A DNA stretch of 52,883 nucleotides from an uncultured Lachnospiraceae bacterium (GTDB lineage: Bacteria > Bacillota > Clostridia > Lachnospirales > Lachnospiraceae). Positions 1 to 7,729 of the stretch are shown here, one piece after another. Position numbers and translations under genes: made by a program. The notes below the pieces were generated by a model that had not been told where the DNA came from, ran no database searches, and saw only the letters and a list, made by a program, of their open reading frames with translations. How positions within the stretch are numbered: position 1 is the first letter of the stretch; the number at the start of each line of letters is the position of its first letter. The stretch spans positions 1-52,883 of the forward strand of contig CANQWV010000002.1 in the NCBI GenBank assembly GCA_947627645.1, read 5' to 3'.

Positions 1-662
1 CGGCGGCGATCGTTATGGGGAGAAATGCCAACGGCAGGACGGAGCTTCTGGTCTGGTACGGCGAGCCAGCCCCCTATCAGGGACGGCAGGAGATCTATCT
101 CGATTTTCTTCCGGCAGAAACCTATCTTGACAGCGGCGTCTGGCGCATTCTTCTGTCGCCGGTCCGCATCGTTACGGGGGAATATCAGCTGTGGATGCCG
201 GATGTGCGGGCGCGCGGGAGAGGGACGCGCTTTCTGCAGCCGTCTCCCGATGCGACGATGACGATTCCCTCGACTGCCGCCAGGGTGATCACAGTGGGCG
301 CCTACGATGCGCGCAGCAATGCTTATGCGGCGTTTTCCGGGCGCGGCTGGCCTGTGGATCCGTCCGCACCCTTTGCAGCGAAGCCCGATCTGACTGCGCC
401 GGGCATCGACGTCACGACGACAGCCGCAGGCGGCGGCTATGTCAGCGTGTCGGGGACGTCCTTCGCGGCGCCTTTTGTGACCGGTGCCGCGGCGCTGCTG
501 ATGCAGTGGGGAATCACGGACGGGAACGATCCGTACCTGTACGGGGAGAAGGTGCGCGCCTATTTGCGGAGCGGAGCCAGGCAGCTGCCGGGCTTTTCGG
601 AATATCCGAACAATCAGGTCGGGTATGGGGCGCTGTGCGTGCGGGACAGCCTGCCGGTATAG
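1..662 (+). CDS. S8 (subtilisin-family) serine peptidase, C-terminal part
   Basis: The frame is open from the first full codon at base 3, so the 5' end lies outside the window and the ATG at 15 is probably internal. About 220 residues are visible. The block GTSFAAPFVTGAAALL carries the catalytic serine in the GTS-A-P context of subtilases, and KPDLTAPG just before it is also typical. The Asp and His of the triad must be upstream. Lachnospiraceae carry several secreted or CspC-like S8 peptidases of this kind; which one this is cannot be decided from the C-terminus. It stops at 662 with no clear terminator before the next promoter. Confidence 0.9.
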   Translation, partial: AAIVMGRNANGRTELLVWYGEPAPYQGRQEIYLDFLPAETYLDSGVWRILLSPVRIVTGEYQLWMPDVRARGRGTRFLQPSPDATMTIPSTAARVITVGAYDARSNAYAAFSGRGWPVDPSAPFAAKPDLTAPGIDVTTTAAGGGYVSVSGTSFAAPFVTGAAALLMQWGITDGNDPYLYGEKVRAYLRSGARQLPGFSEYPNNQVGYGALCVRDSLPV

Positions 663-771
663 TGCCGGGAGGCTGTATTCTTTTTGACGACAGAACAGGA
701 TTATTTTTGTTCAGATTATTGACAAAGAATATAGAGAAGGATGACCTTGTAAAACTTATAATCCTTCCTGC

Positions 772-815
772 TTGACAAATTTTGTAGTATGTAATATTAT
801 ATAGAATATAATATT
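772..815 (+). promoter_or_regulatory. Promoter of the padR operon with overlapping palindromic operator
   Basis: TTGACA (772-777) and TATTAT (795-800) are separated by 17 bp. A perfect 10-bp inverted repeat, AATATTATAT (793-802) and ATATAATATT (806-815) around AGA, covers the -10 box and start site. PadR regulators usually bind AT-rich dyads in their own promoter, so autorepression is the likely use. The site is seen; the binding is inferred. Confidence 0.7.
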
Positions 816-853
816 AAACTTTCAATAATATTTGCCAGAGAGGATTTGATCGG

Positions 854-1177
854 ATGGTATTTAATACAGGGGCCGCGCTTCTGGACGCCATCGTTCTGTC
901 GGTCGTGTCCCGTGAGCCGGAGGGCACGTACGGGTACCGGATCACGCAGGAGGTGCGCAGCGTGCTCGAGGTGTCGGAATCGACGCTGTATCCGGTGCTG
1001 CGCAGGCTGCAGAGGGACAACTGTCTGTCGGTGTACGACCAGGAGTATGGCGGGCGGAATCGCAGGTACTACAAGGTGACGGAGCAGGGAGTCTCCCAGC
1101 TGAATATGTATCGCGCGGAGTGGCAAAGCTATTCCGGTAAGATATCTGGGATCCTCTGGGGAGGCGGCGAGGTATGA
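854..1177 (+). CDS. PadR family transcriptional regulator
   Basis: This 107-aa protein is a small winged-helix repressor. The segment from about residue 8 to 75 (LLDAIVLSVVSREPEGTYGY, then SESTLYPVLRRLQ and GGRNRRYYKVTEQG) matches the PadR N-terminal domain: recognition helix followed by a beta-wing ending in RRYYxxTxxG. It lacks the long C-terminal dimerisation domain, as PadR-s1 types do. Its stop overlaps the DUF1700 start by 4 bp (ATGA). The PadR-DUF1700-DUF4097 order is a recurrent Firmicute unit thought to respond to envelope stress. The dyad over its own promoter suggests it represses this operon. Confidence 0.93.
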   Translation: MVFNTGAALLDAIVLSVVSREPEGTYGYRITQEVRSVLEVSESTLYPVLRRLQRDNCLSVYDQEYGGRNRRYYKVTEQGVSQLNMYRAEWQSYSGKISGILWGGGEV

Positions 1178-2010
1178 GTCAGGAGAATTTTTTGAGGGAG
1201 CTGGAGGAACTGCTCTCAGATCTGGAGCCCGATGAGCGAGAGGAAGCTCTGCGCTATTATCAGGACTTTTTTGCAGAGGCCGGACCGGGGGAAGAGGAGG
1301 AGATCCTGCGTCGTCTGGGCGATCCGATGAAGGTGGCGGCTGAGATCCGGGCGGGCCTGCGGGGAGATTCGGACGCAGGCGAGTTCACGGAGAACGGTTA
1401 TCACGACGAGCGTTTTGGCGACGATTATCTGGCGCCGGAGCGCTATGTGCGGCAGGGCGGAGATTCTGGGACTGGGGAAAATGAAGCCTTCGCGCAGAGG
1501 TCTGGGGCAGAAACGGGCGGATCGGGAAGCAGAGGAGAATATCGGGTATATGACATGGACGAGGCGGCGCGCAGGGCGGAGCGGAGGCGGAACGGACTTT
1601 TGCTGTTCGTGCTGTTCCTCGTGTTCGGTCTTCCGCTCGCGGGGACGATCCTGTCGGCCGGATTTTCTGTTGTGGGCGGGCTGTTCGGCTGTGTATTCGG
1701 CATTCTGGGCGGGCTGGTTGCCCTGGTATTTGGCGGATTTGTGACGGCGGCGGCTTTTCTGGCGTCGGGCGCGCTGCTCGTGATCGTCGGGATCGTTAAT
1801 TTGACCGCGCCGGCGATGGGGCTGATGCTCATGTGTCTTGGCTTCCTGATGCTTGCGGGAGCCATGCTGCTGCTGGCGCTGTCCGGCTGGGGACTGAGGA
1901 CTGCGATCCCGGGCGTGTTCCGGTTTTCCATGGATCTTGTGCGCGGTGTCTGCAGATGGGTTGGCCGTCTGTTCCGGCGCATATTCGGCAAAGGAGGTGC
2001 GGCGGCGTGA
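1174..2010 (+). CDS. DUF1700 (HAAS domain) membrane protein
   Basis: This is a 278-aa protein. The N-terminal ~60 residues (FLRELEELLSDLEPDEREEALRYYQDFF, split here as FLRELEELLSDLEP and DEREEALRYYQDFF) are the helical DUF1700/HAAS domain, with the usual GDPxKVAAEI motif near residue 50. A polar acidic linker follows (about 60-140). The C-terminal half has three to four hydrophobic segments rich in Gly, Phe and Leu. HAAS proteins are believed to act as membrane-linked partners of PadR regulators. The gene is translationally coupled at both ends, by 4-bp overlaps with padR and the DUF4097 gene. Confidence 0.88.
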   Translation: MSQENFLRELEELLSDLEPDEREEALRYYQDFFAEAGPGEEEEILRRLGDPMKVAAEIRAGLRGDSDAGEFTENGYHDERFGDDYLAPERYVRQGGDSGTGENEAFAQRSGAETGGSGSRGEYRVYDMDEAARRAERRRNGLLLFVLFLVFGLPLAGTILSAGFSVVGGLFGCVFGILGGLVALVFGGFVTAAAFLASGALLVIVGIVNLTAPAMGLMLMCLGFLMLAGAMLLLALSGWGLRTAIPGVFRFSMDLVRGVCRWVGRLFRRIFGKGGAAA

Positions 2011-2969
2011 AGAAGACGACAAAGGTGCTGCTGACGCTGGCGCTGGCTTTTTTCATCTCAGGAGCCGCGCTTGGGATCGCGAGCCTGTCGGCCGGGTTCA
2101 GCTACCATGAATTTGCGCAGAATGTCGAGGCCGGAAGGTTTAACCTGGTCGGGCCTGGGAAATGGACCGGGGAGATGCTGAGCGGGCTGGGGGAGACAAC
2201 GCAAGGCGGAAACACATTTGAACAGGATTATACCGGCGTGGAAGCGCTGAAGCTGAAGGCCGGCCGCGCGGACTGCGAGATTATCCCATATGATGGGGCG
2301 CAGTGGAAGGTGAAGGGGGAACATCTGCCCTCCCGCTTCCGCTGCGAGCTGGACGGCGAAGAGCTTTGCGTCGACTGCAGTGAGACGCATCTGAGCTTCC
2401 TGAGATTACCAGGAAGTGCGGCGAAGCTTCAGCTGTACGTTCCGCGGGATCAGGTTTTAAACGAGGTCGATATCGAGGCAGGCGCAGGAACGATTACCAT
2501 GGCCGGAAGCGAGGATTTTCTGCGCTGCGAGCAGCTGGATCTGGAATGCGGCGTCGGGGAGATCGATCTCCGCGCAGATATCCGCGAGGAGGCAAAGCTG
2601 GAGGGTGGCGTCGGGAAGATTCGTATGACACTGGCAGGAGACGAGGACGATTTCAATTATAAGGTGGAATACGGAGTTGGGAGCGTCACGATCGACGGCG
2701 AGCGGCATTCGGGTCTCGGCGGCGACTATAAGGTCGATAACGGTGCGAAGAAGAACCTGAAAGCAGAGTGCGGCGTCGGCTCAGTGGAGGTTTTGTTTGA
2801 GAAGGATGCAGCGTCGGTTTCGCCGGGACATCACGCCGATGTGGATGAAGCCGCGGCGTCGGATCATCACGAGGAGGGAAGCGAAGGATTTTCGTCAGAT
2901 CATTACGAGGCGGAGAATGCGGCGCTGACGCAGGAGCATCACGAAGAGGAAGAGCATTCGGACGATTGA
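2007..2969 (+). CDS. DUF4097 family beta-strand repeat protein, membrane anchored
   Basis: The start chosen is GTG at 2007. It has AAAGGAGG (1990-1997) at good spacing and overlaps the DUF1700 stop as GTGA; longer in-frame starts have no such site. The protein is 320 aa. Residues 1-30 form one hydrophobic segment (VLLTLALAFFISGAALG). Residues ~80-255 are the DUF4097 beta-helix-like repeats, with recurring G-V-G turns (ECGVGEIDL, EGGVGKIRM, EYGVGSVTI, ECGVGSVEV). The C-terminal ~45 residues are extremely rich in His, Glu and Asp, including HHEE-type clusters, which might bind metal. It is probably the effector or sensor of the PadR operon and probably lies outside the membrane. Confidence 0.85.
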   Translation: MKKTTKVLLTLALAFFISGAALGIASLSAGFSYHEFAQNVEAGRFNLVGPGKWTGEMLSGLGETTQGGNTFEQDYTGVEALKLKAGRADCEIIPYDGAQWKVKGEHLPSRFRCELDGEELCVDCSETHLSFLRLPGSAAKLQLYVPRDQVLNEVDIEAGAGTITMAGSEDFLRCEQLDLECGVGEIDLRADIREEAKLEGGVGKIRMTLAGDEDDFNYKVEYGVGSVTIDGERHSGLGGDYKVDNGAKKNLKAECGVGSVEVLFEKDAASVSPGHHADVDEAAASDHHEEGSEGFSSDHYEAENAALTQEHHEEEEHSDD

Positions 2970-2996
2970 TAACCATAAAAATGAGGAGGAAGAACC

Positions 2997-3176
2997 ATGA
3001 AGAAATTATGTAAGTCAAGTACGGACAGAAAAATCTGCGGCGTGTGCGGAGGAATTGCGGAATATCTCGGGATTGACTCTACCGTAGTGCGCCTGATCTT
3101 TGTGATTTTCGGCCTGGTGTCGGTGGGCGTGCTGTTTTACATTATCGCCGCGCTGCTGATGCCGCAGGAGATCTAG
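2997..3176 (+). CDS. PspC domain small membrane protein
   Basis: This 59-aa protein is encoded from ATG 2997 behind GAGGAGGA. It begins KKLCKSSTDRKICGVCGGIA, continues with EYLGIDSTVVRL, and ends in one transmembrane helix (IFVIFGLVSVGVLFYIIAAL), which is the complete PspC fold. PspC proteins sit in the inner membrane and take part in phage-shock or envelope-stress signalling. Placement directly after the DUF4097 gene fits the same operon. The usual length is about 60 aa, so it is intact. Confidence 0.92.
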   Translation: MKKLCKSSTDRKICGVCGGIAEYLGIDSTVVRLIFVIFGLVSVGVLFYIIAALLMPQEI

Positions 3177-3353
3177 GACAAACAGGACACAATTGAATAT
3201 TATTCGAAAAACAGGCCATACTCTAAGTACGATACACCGGAATAAACCGTCGGGTGTGTGGATTGGTGTGCTCTTCCGGGCATACAGGTCCTCCGCGGAC
3301 GGGTGGAATTCCGGTTCTGTCAACTTTATTTCGGAAAGGAGTCTGGCCTGTCT

Positions 3354-3548
3354 ATGTCAGAGAAGAAAAATTTAAAATGGGAAGAGCTGAGCCCGGATGA
3401 TCAGCTGAAATATGAGATCGCGGAGGAGCTCGGACTGCTGGAAAAGGTGCGCACAGAGGGCTGGAAATCGCTTTCCGCGAAAGAGACCGGGCGCATCGGC
3501 GGCCTGATGACGAAGAAAAAACGCGAGCGGAAGGACAGCATGGCTTGA
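3354..3548 (+). CDS. Alpha/beta-type small acid-soluble spore protein
   Basis: This protein is 64 aa from ATG 3354, preceded by AAAGGAG about 13 nt upstream. KYEIAEELGLL contains the germination-protease (GPR) cleavage context around EIA, and LSAKETGRIGGLMTKKK matches the second conserved SASP block (G-x-x-x-x-E-x-G-x-x-GG-x-M-x-K). SASPs coat spore DNA and protect it from UV and heat. The presence of this gene shows that the organism sporulates or descends from spore formers. Expression would be expected in the forespore under sigma G; I could not assign a sigma-G promoter with confidence. Confidence 0.85.
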   Translation: MSEKKNLKWEELSPDDQLKYEIAEELGLLEKVRTEGWKSLSAKETGRIGGLMTKKKRERKDSMA

Positions 3549-3637
3549 TTAATTTTGGGAGAATCCTTATAATGGAAGAAGAAAGCCGGACAGCCGGGTC
3601 GGCCGCAGGAACAGGCCGGGCAGATAGCTGAGACAGC

Positions 3638-3790
3638 GGATCGGGGCAAATGCCTGAGACAAATGCCGAAGACGGTGGATCGAGGAGGATGCCCGGGACA
3701 AATGCCCAAGGCAGTGGATCGAGGAGGATGCCCGGGACAAATGTCCAAGGCAGTGGATCGGGAAGAATGTCCGGGAAAACGCCCGAGAGA
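3638..3790 (+). repeat. 39-bp tandem repeats upstream of holA
   Basis: Four successive units start with GGATC at 3638, 3677, 3716 and 3755, exactly 39 bp apart; the outer units are diverged. The middle units share GGATCGAGGAGGATGCCCGG and GACAAATG(C/T)CCAAGGCAGT. No coding sequence is supported: the frame in line with holA has a TGA at 3655, and a short ORF from ATG 3571 ends after 19 codons. The segment fills most of the SASP-holA gap. Confidence 0.85.
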
Positions 3791-3810
3791 AAGGAAAGGA
3801 TTCCCCTGTA

Positions 3811-4788
3811 ATGAAATATATCAACGAAGACATCAAGAGTGAAAACTTCAAGCCGGTCTATCTCCTGTACGGGGAAGAGCGCTATCTGAGAAATCAGTAC
3901 AAGAATAAGCTGAAAAAGGCAATCCTGCCCGAGGATGATACGATGAATTTTTCGGCCTATGAGGGCAAAGGGATCGATGTGCAGCAGGTGATCAGCCAGG
4001 CGGAGACGCTGCCTTTTTTTGCAGAGCACAGATTGATCCTGATCGAGGAGAGCGGGTTTTTCAAAAAAGCGTGTCCGGAGCTTGCGGAGTATCTGCCGCA
4101 GATGCCGCAGGAGACGATTCTGGTCTTTGTCGAGGATGAAGTAGACAAGCGCTCGAAGCTGTTTAAGGATGTCAGGAAGATTGGGCGGGTGACAGAGCTC
4201 GCCCGGCAGGATGAGAAGACTCTGACGAAATGGGTGTCGGGGATGCTCCAGAAGGAGCAGAAAAAAATCACTGCAGGCGCCCTGAACCGTTTCCTTGAGA
4301 TGGCCGGGAACGACATGGAGAATATCGCGCAGGAGCTGGAAAAGCTGCTGTCATACACGATGGATAAGGATGGGATCGAGCTTGCGGATGTGGAGGCGGT
4401 GTGCACGGTCACGACGGAGAATCGTATCTTTGATATGCTGCGCGCTGTGACAGAAAGGCGCCAGAAGGAGGCGCTGGATCTCTATTATGACCTGCTCTCG
4501 CTGAAGGAGGCGCCGATGCGGATCCTGTTTTTGCTTGCACGGCAGTTCAATCAGATGCTTCAGCTGAAGGATCTGCAGGAGCAGGGGTATGCATCCCAGG
4601 ATATCGCACAGAATGCAGGGATGAACCCTTACATCGTGAGGCGTATTCTTGGGCAGGCCAGCCGGTATTCCATGGAGAAGCTGCGCGCGATCCTGGAGGA
4701 TTGCGTGAAGGCGGAAGAGGATGTAAAAACCGGCCGCCTCGGCGACCGGCTGGCAGTGGAGCTGCTGCTCGTAAAGCTCAGCAGTTAA
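3811..4788 (+). CDS. holA: DNA polymerase III subunit delta
   Basis: This 325-aa protein has the normal HolA length. The N-terminus (FKPVYLLYGEERYLRNQYKN) is the hallmark of the delta subunit, followed by NFSAYEGKGID and QAETLPFFAEHRLILIEES. The C-terminal collar domain follows (LKEAPMRILFLLARQFNQML). Delta opens the beta sliding clamp as part of the clamp loader at the replication fork. The start ATG 3811 follows AAAGGA. The gene ends at a good intrinsic terminator, so it is probably transcribed alone or with the repeat region. Confidence 0.96.
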   Translation: MKYINEDIKSENFKPVYLLYGEERYLRNQYKNKLKKAILPEDDTMNFSAYEGKGIDVQQVISQAETLPFFAEHRLILIEESGFFKKACPELAEYLPQMPQETILVFVEDEVDKRSKLFKDVRKIGRVTELARQDEKTLTKWVSGMLQKEQKKITAGALNRFLEMAGNDMENIAQELEKLLSYTMDKDGIELADVEAVCTVTTENRIFDMLRAVTERRQKEALDLYYDLLSLKEAPMRILFLLARQFNQMLQLKDLQEQGYASQDIAQNAGMNPYIVRRILGQASRYSMEKLRAILEDCVKAEEDVKTGRLGDRLAVELLLVKLSS

Positions 4789-4802
4789 GAAGGATCGCTC
4801 GT

Positions 4803-4837
4803 GACAGGCCGCTTTAAACTTGTGCGGCCTGTCTTTT
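4803..4837 (+). terminator. Intrinsic terminator after holA
   Basis: GACAGGCCGC (4803-4812) pairs perfectly with GCGGCCTGTC (4824-4833) over an 11-nt loop and is followed by TTTT. Confidence 0.85.
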
Positions 4838-4859
4838 AAGCTGCACGAAGAATTAACTT

Positions 4860-5510
4860 TTAGATAATGTATTCGTACATACAAACAACGTGGCAGAAGC
4901 TGCCCGCCATCACGAACAGGTGGAAAATCTCGTGCGAACCGAAGTTTTTGTGCAGGCTGTTGAACACCGGGAGCTTCAGCGCGTAGATTACCCCGCCGAC
5001 CGTGTAGAAGATGCCGCCGGCGAGCAGCCAGAGGAAGGCCGGGCGGCTTAAGAGCGTCATGAGCTGGCCGAACACGGACAGGCAGGCCCAGCCCATCGCG
5101 ATGTACAGGACGGAGGAAAACCATTTCGGGCAGGTGATCCAGCAGGCCTTGACCAGCATACCGATCACGGCAATCGCCCAGACTGTGATCAGAAGAAGCT
5201 TCCCGTCGTGGGGTTCGAGGACGAGCAGGCAGACCGGCGTGTAGGAGCCTGCGATCAGCACGAAGATCATCATGTGGTCGATCTTGCGGAACACGCGCAG
5301 CTTCTTTCCGCTTAAGTTTACAGAATGGTAGAGCGCGCTCGCGCCGTAGAGCAGAACCATGCTTGTCATGAAGACGGCCATGGCGATAATCCCGGTGCGC
5401 CCGACCTGGATGGACGCCTTGGCGAGCGTAGGGATGAAGGCAAGCAAAGCGAGCACCATGCCGATAAAATGTGTGATCGCGCTGCCGGGTTCGCGAATGG
5501 ATCGTGTCAT
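4860..5510 (-). CDS. Hemolysin III / PAQR family membrane protein
   Basis: The start chosen is ATG 5510, because AAGGAGGGG precedes it by about 6 nt; an upstream in-frame ATG at 5609 has no site. The product is 216 aa with seven hydrophobic segments. Family signatures are visible: ASALYHS after helix 2, RKIDHMMIFVLIAGSYTP before helix 4, and EIFHLFVMAGSFCHV at the C-terminus. These hold the Ser/His/Asp/His metal-site residues of the PAQR/CREST superfamily. The bacterial members (HlyIII, YqfA, TrhA) affect membrane fluidity or lipid composition; hemolysis is not established for most. It has its own promoter upstream. Confidence 0.9.
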   Translation of the reverse strand: MTRSIREPGSAITHFIGMVLALLAFIPTLAKASIQVGRTGIIAMAVFMTSMVLLYGASALYHSVNLSGKKLRVFRKIDHMMIFVLIAGSYTPVCLLVLEPHDGKLLLITVWAIAVIGMLVKACWITCPKWFSSVLYIAMGWACLSVFGQLMTLLSRPAFLWLLAGGIFYTVGGVIYALKLPVFNSLHKNFGSHEIFHLFVMAGSFCHVVCMYEYII

Positions 5511-5661
5511 AAAAACCCCTCCTTTTCGGATATCTGCGGAAAAAGCCTGCGCCGATCCGGATACCCACTGCGGAGGCAAGCACTTTTTCTGCAATATCAG
5601 TATGCACAAGAATGTTGAAATTATGAGATATAGTTTTAAAAACTACGTATGGAATATCTAG

Positions 5662-5690
5662 ATACTACTACATGAAATAAGATGTGTCAA
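5662..5690 (-). promoter_or_regulatory. Promoter of the hemolysin III gene
   Basis: On the minus strand, TTGACA (5690-5685) is followed after 17 bp by TAGTAT (5667-5662). This leaves a 5' leader of roughly 145 nt before ATG 5510, in which I see no known riboswitch. Confidence 0.7.
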
Positions 5691-5714
5691 GAGAAAAAAC
5701 AACAACAGCAAAAC

Positions 5715-5771
5715 AAATGCGGTGGAATACGAAATGCCTGTCTGCAGACAATTTCGCATTCCACCGTATTT
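5715..5771 (-). terminator. Long hairpin, likely terminator of degV
   Basis: The arms at 5715-5735 and 5751-5771 are 21 bp each and pair throughout, with only two G-T type wobbles, around a 15-nt loop that contains CTGCAG. On the minus strand it lies 30 nt past the degV stop and is followed by the T-rich ATTTGTTTTGCTGTTG. The stem is unusually long for a terminator. Confidence 0.7.
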
Positions 5772-5800
5772 ACAAGAGAAACGCATACTCTCTGATTGTA

Positions 5801-6640
5801 TTATTCTCTGGATACGAAGACGATCCCGAACGCGCCCGGGCCGATGTGGGTTCCGATCGTGGAGCCGATCTGCAGGCGGTTGGCTGTGCGGATGCCTTCC
5901 CTGTGCAGCTTGTCTTCGAAGGCGACGCAGTTCTCATCGCCGTAAGAATAGATGGTGTAGGAAGGGAAGCGGTTGTCGACGCCGAGCTCCTCCATATGCC
6001 GGATGATGGACATGATCGCTTTGTTCTTGCCGAGGCATTTTCCGAGGATGCCGATCCCGCCCTCGACGGTGACTGTGATGATCGGCTTGATATTCGCGAG
6101 GTCTCCGATCGCGGCGGCAGCTTTGCTGATCCTTCCGCCGCGCCCCAGGAATTCGAGCGTGTTCAGCGCGGCGAGCACTTTGACGCGCGATTTGATCGCC
6201 TCGAGCTTTCGCACGATCTCGGGCGCGGCCTTGCCCTCGTTCCGCAGCTGCAGGGCGTAATCGGCCATCACCTTGATCGTGTAGGTGGCGGAACGAGAGT
6301 CGATCAGATATATCTTGTCATAGCCCACCATGTTTTTCGCCATCTGGGCCGTCTGGAATGTGCCGCTCAGCTCGGACGAAAGGATAATGCCGATCAGCTC
6401 GTCGCCCTTGGCCTTCACGTCCTCAAAGATATCCAGAAAGGCCTGCGGGGACGGCTGCGAGGTCTTCGGGAAATCGCTGCTCTTCTGCAGGATCTCGTAA
6501 AACTCGTCTCTGCCCATGTCAAACCCGTCCACATAGCTTTTCTCGCCGATCGCGATGCTGATCGGCACGAGATCAAAGCCTTTCTGGCGGATTTCCTCGA
6601 TGGAGTAATCGGAAGAAGAATCTACCAATATTCGGATCAT
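5801..6640 (-). CDS. DegV family fatty-acid-binding protein
   Basis: This is a 279-aa DegV-fold protein: IRILVDSSSDYSIEEIRQKG at the N-terminus, FPKTSQPSP around residue 60 (the conserved TSQPS loop), ILSSELSGTFQTA, and YTIYSYGDE. DegV/FakB proteins carry an acyl chain to the FakA kinase so that exogenous fatty acids can enter phospholipid synthesis. ATG 6640 was chosen over ATG 6646 because GGAGG directly abuts the first ATG but sits 7 nt from the second. The gene is monocistronic, with a long hairpin after the stop. Confidence 0.93.
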   Translation of the reverse strand: MIRILVDSSSDYSIEEIRQKGFDLVPISIAIGEKSYVDGFDMGRDEFYEILQKSSDFPKTSQPSPQAFLDIFEDVKAKGDELIGIILSSELSGTFQTAQMAKNMVGYDKIYLIDSRSATYTIKVMADYALQLRNEGKAAPEIVRKLEAIKSRVKVLAALNTLEFLGRGGRISKAAAAIGDLANIKPIITVTVEGGIGILGKCLGKNKAIMSIIRHMEELGVDNRFPSYTIYSYGDENCVAFEDKLHREGIRTANRLQIGSTIGTHIGPGAFGIVFVSRE

Positions 6641-6672
6641 TTTCATACCTCCAATAGATCGAACTTGACGTT

Positions 6673-6755
6673 GCTCAAAATTGTGCTGACCAAAATTGCA
6701 CTGTCAAAAATTGCGCTGCCTCAAATTTATATTGTCCAAAGCTGCGCTGCCGCTC
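6673..6755. repeat. Degenerate 15-16 bp tandem repeat
   Basis: About five imperfect units of the form CAAAATTG(C/T)(G/A)CTG(A/C)C run in the gap between degV and the phosphatase gene. This is a low-complexity duplication with no coding meaning that I can see. The rest of the 6641-6911 gap shows nothing recognisable. Confidence 0.6.
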
Positions 6756-6911
6756 ACTCTGAAAGATTTTTCTCTATTTTCTTGTGCAAATTTTTTTCAG
6801 AATACAGTTATCAGTATAAAGGATATGGCTTGTCCCGTCAATCAAATCATTTCCTGTGGGTTCTGCCTTTGGTTTCTGCGGGCCAGGAACAGTAACGAAC
6901 AGGATTCCGGC

Positions 6912-7640
6912 TCAGTCGTGCCGTTCCCACTCATTGTGAAAACACTCGCAGAAGCGGGCGGCGAACGCGGGCTCCTCGCCGTGTGCATAGAGATGGGAGA
7001 TATCGCCGTAGGAACTCATGCGGAACACGGCGATGCCTTCCCGACGCTCCTCCGTGACAAATGCAGCGACCGAGGAAGGCGCTGCGCAGAATCCGTGCCA
7101 GAGTACCATCGGTGAAATCCCCAGCAGGTGTCCGGTCAGGACACAGCCGGAGCCGAAGTGACAGAAGAGCGCAATTGTGTCGTTGTTCGGCTGCTCTGCG
7201 CGGTAGAAGTGCCCGTCCCGCACGTAGCCGTGGGAAGCCAGCAGACGGTCGAATTCTTCCGTTACCCATTTGTACTCTTCCGGAACGTTTCCCGCACGCA
7301 GTACATCGGAATCGGTTCAGCGATCGTAATGGTAGAAGTTTTCCTGCCTTGTCCAGTCCTGCGGCAGCCAGTCCCAGGCGATACTCTCGCCGTTCCGGTC
7401 GGGACGATGGATGCGGGGCGCAAATTCCCGAAGCCATTCGCACTCGACAGCCTTGCGTCCCAGTTTCTCGAGCGTCGGCCTTGCAGTGTCCCTGGCCCTG
7501 CCGAGCGGTGAGACATAGAACGCCCGGATGTCCAGCCGGCAGAGCCGCTCCGCGAGAAGCTGCGCCTCCCGGCGGCCTTTTTCAGTCAGAGAATCGATTG
7601 CGTAATCGGGGTCACCGTGACGGATGATCAAAAGCTTCAT
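6912..7640 (-). pseudogene. Histidine phosphatase family gene interrupted by in-frame TGA
   Basis: ATG 7640 with GAGGATATTC in front starts KLLIIRHGDPDYAIDSLTEKG, whose RHG (residues 7-9) holds the phospho-accepting His. YVSPLGRARDTARPTL is the second family block. At codon 108 (7319-7317) there is a TGA. The same frame then continues without change (TDSDVLRAGNVPEEYKWVTE, then LFCHFGSGCVLTGHLLGISP with the second catalytic His) to a normal stop at 6912. Read through, the protein would be about 242 aa, the usual length. In relatives a Trp (TGG) fits this position, so this is one G-to-A change. It may be a recent nonsense mutation, a sequencing error or, less likely, readthrough. Confidence 0.85.
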
Positions 7641-7729
7641 GAATATCCTCCTGCGAGATGAACGATAGTAGAGATTATCATAGCTCATAATGACCTGTTT
7701 GAAAAGATTAAATTTTTCAATTCTTTATA

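Noticed and set aside
3638-3790. CRISPR-like array upstream of holA
   Set aside because: The units are directly adjacent tandem copies without spacers.
3352-4029. Long minus-strand ORF across the 39-bp repeats and the start of holA
   Set aside because: It is antisense to holA, is kept open by the repeat period, has a Pro/Leu/Ser-rich artefact composition and no ribosome binding site.
6644-6646. ATG 6646 as the degV start
   Set aside because: The GGAGG motif touches this ATG; the next ATG at 6640 has correct spacing.
7317-7319. TGA as selenocysteine codon
   Set aside because: The position corresponds to a Trp context, not a Cys, and no SECIS-like hairpin is seen just after it.
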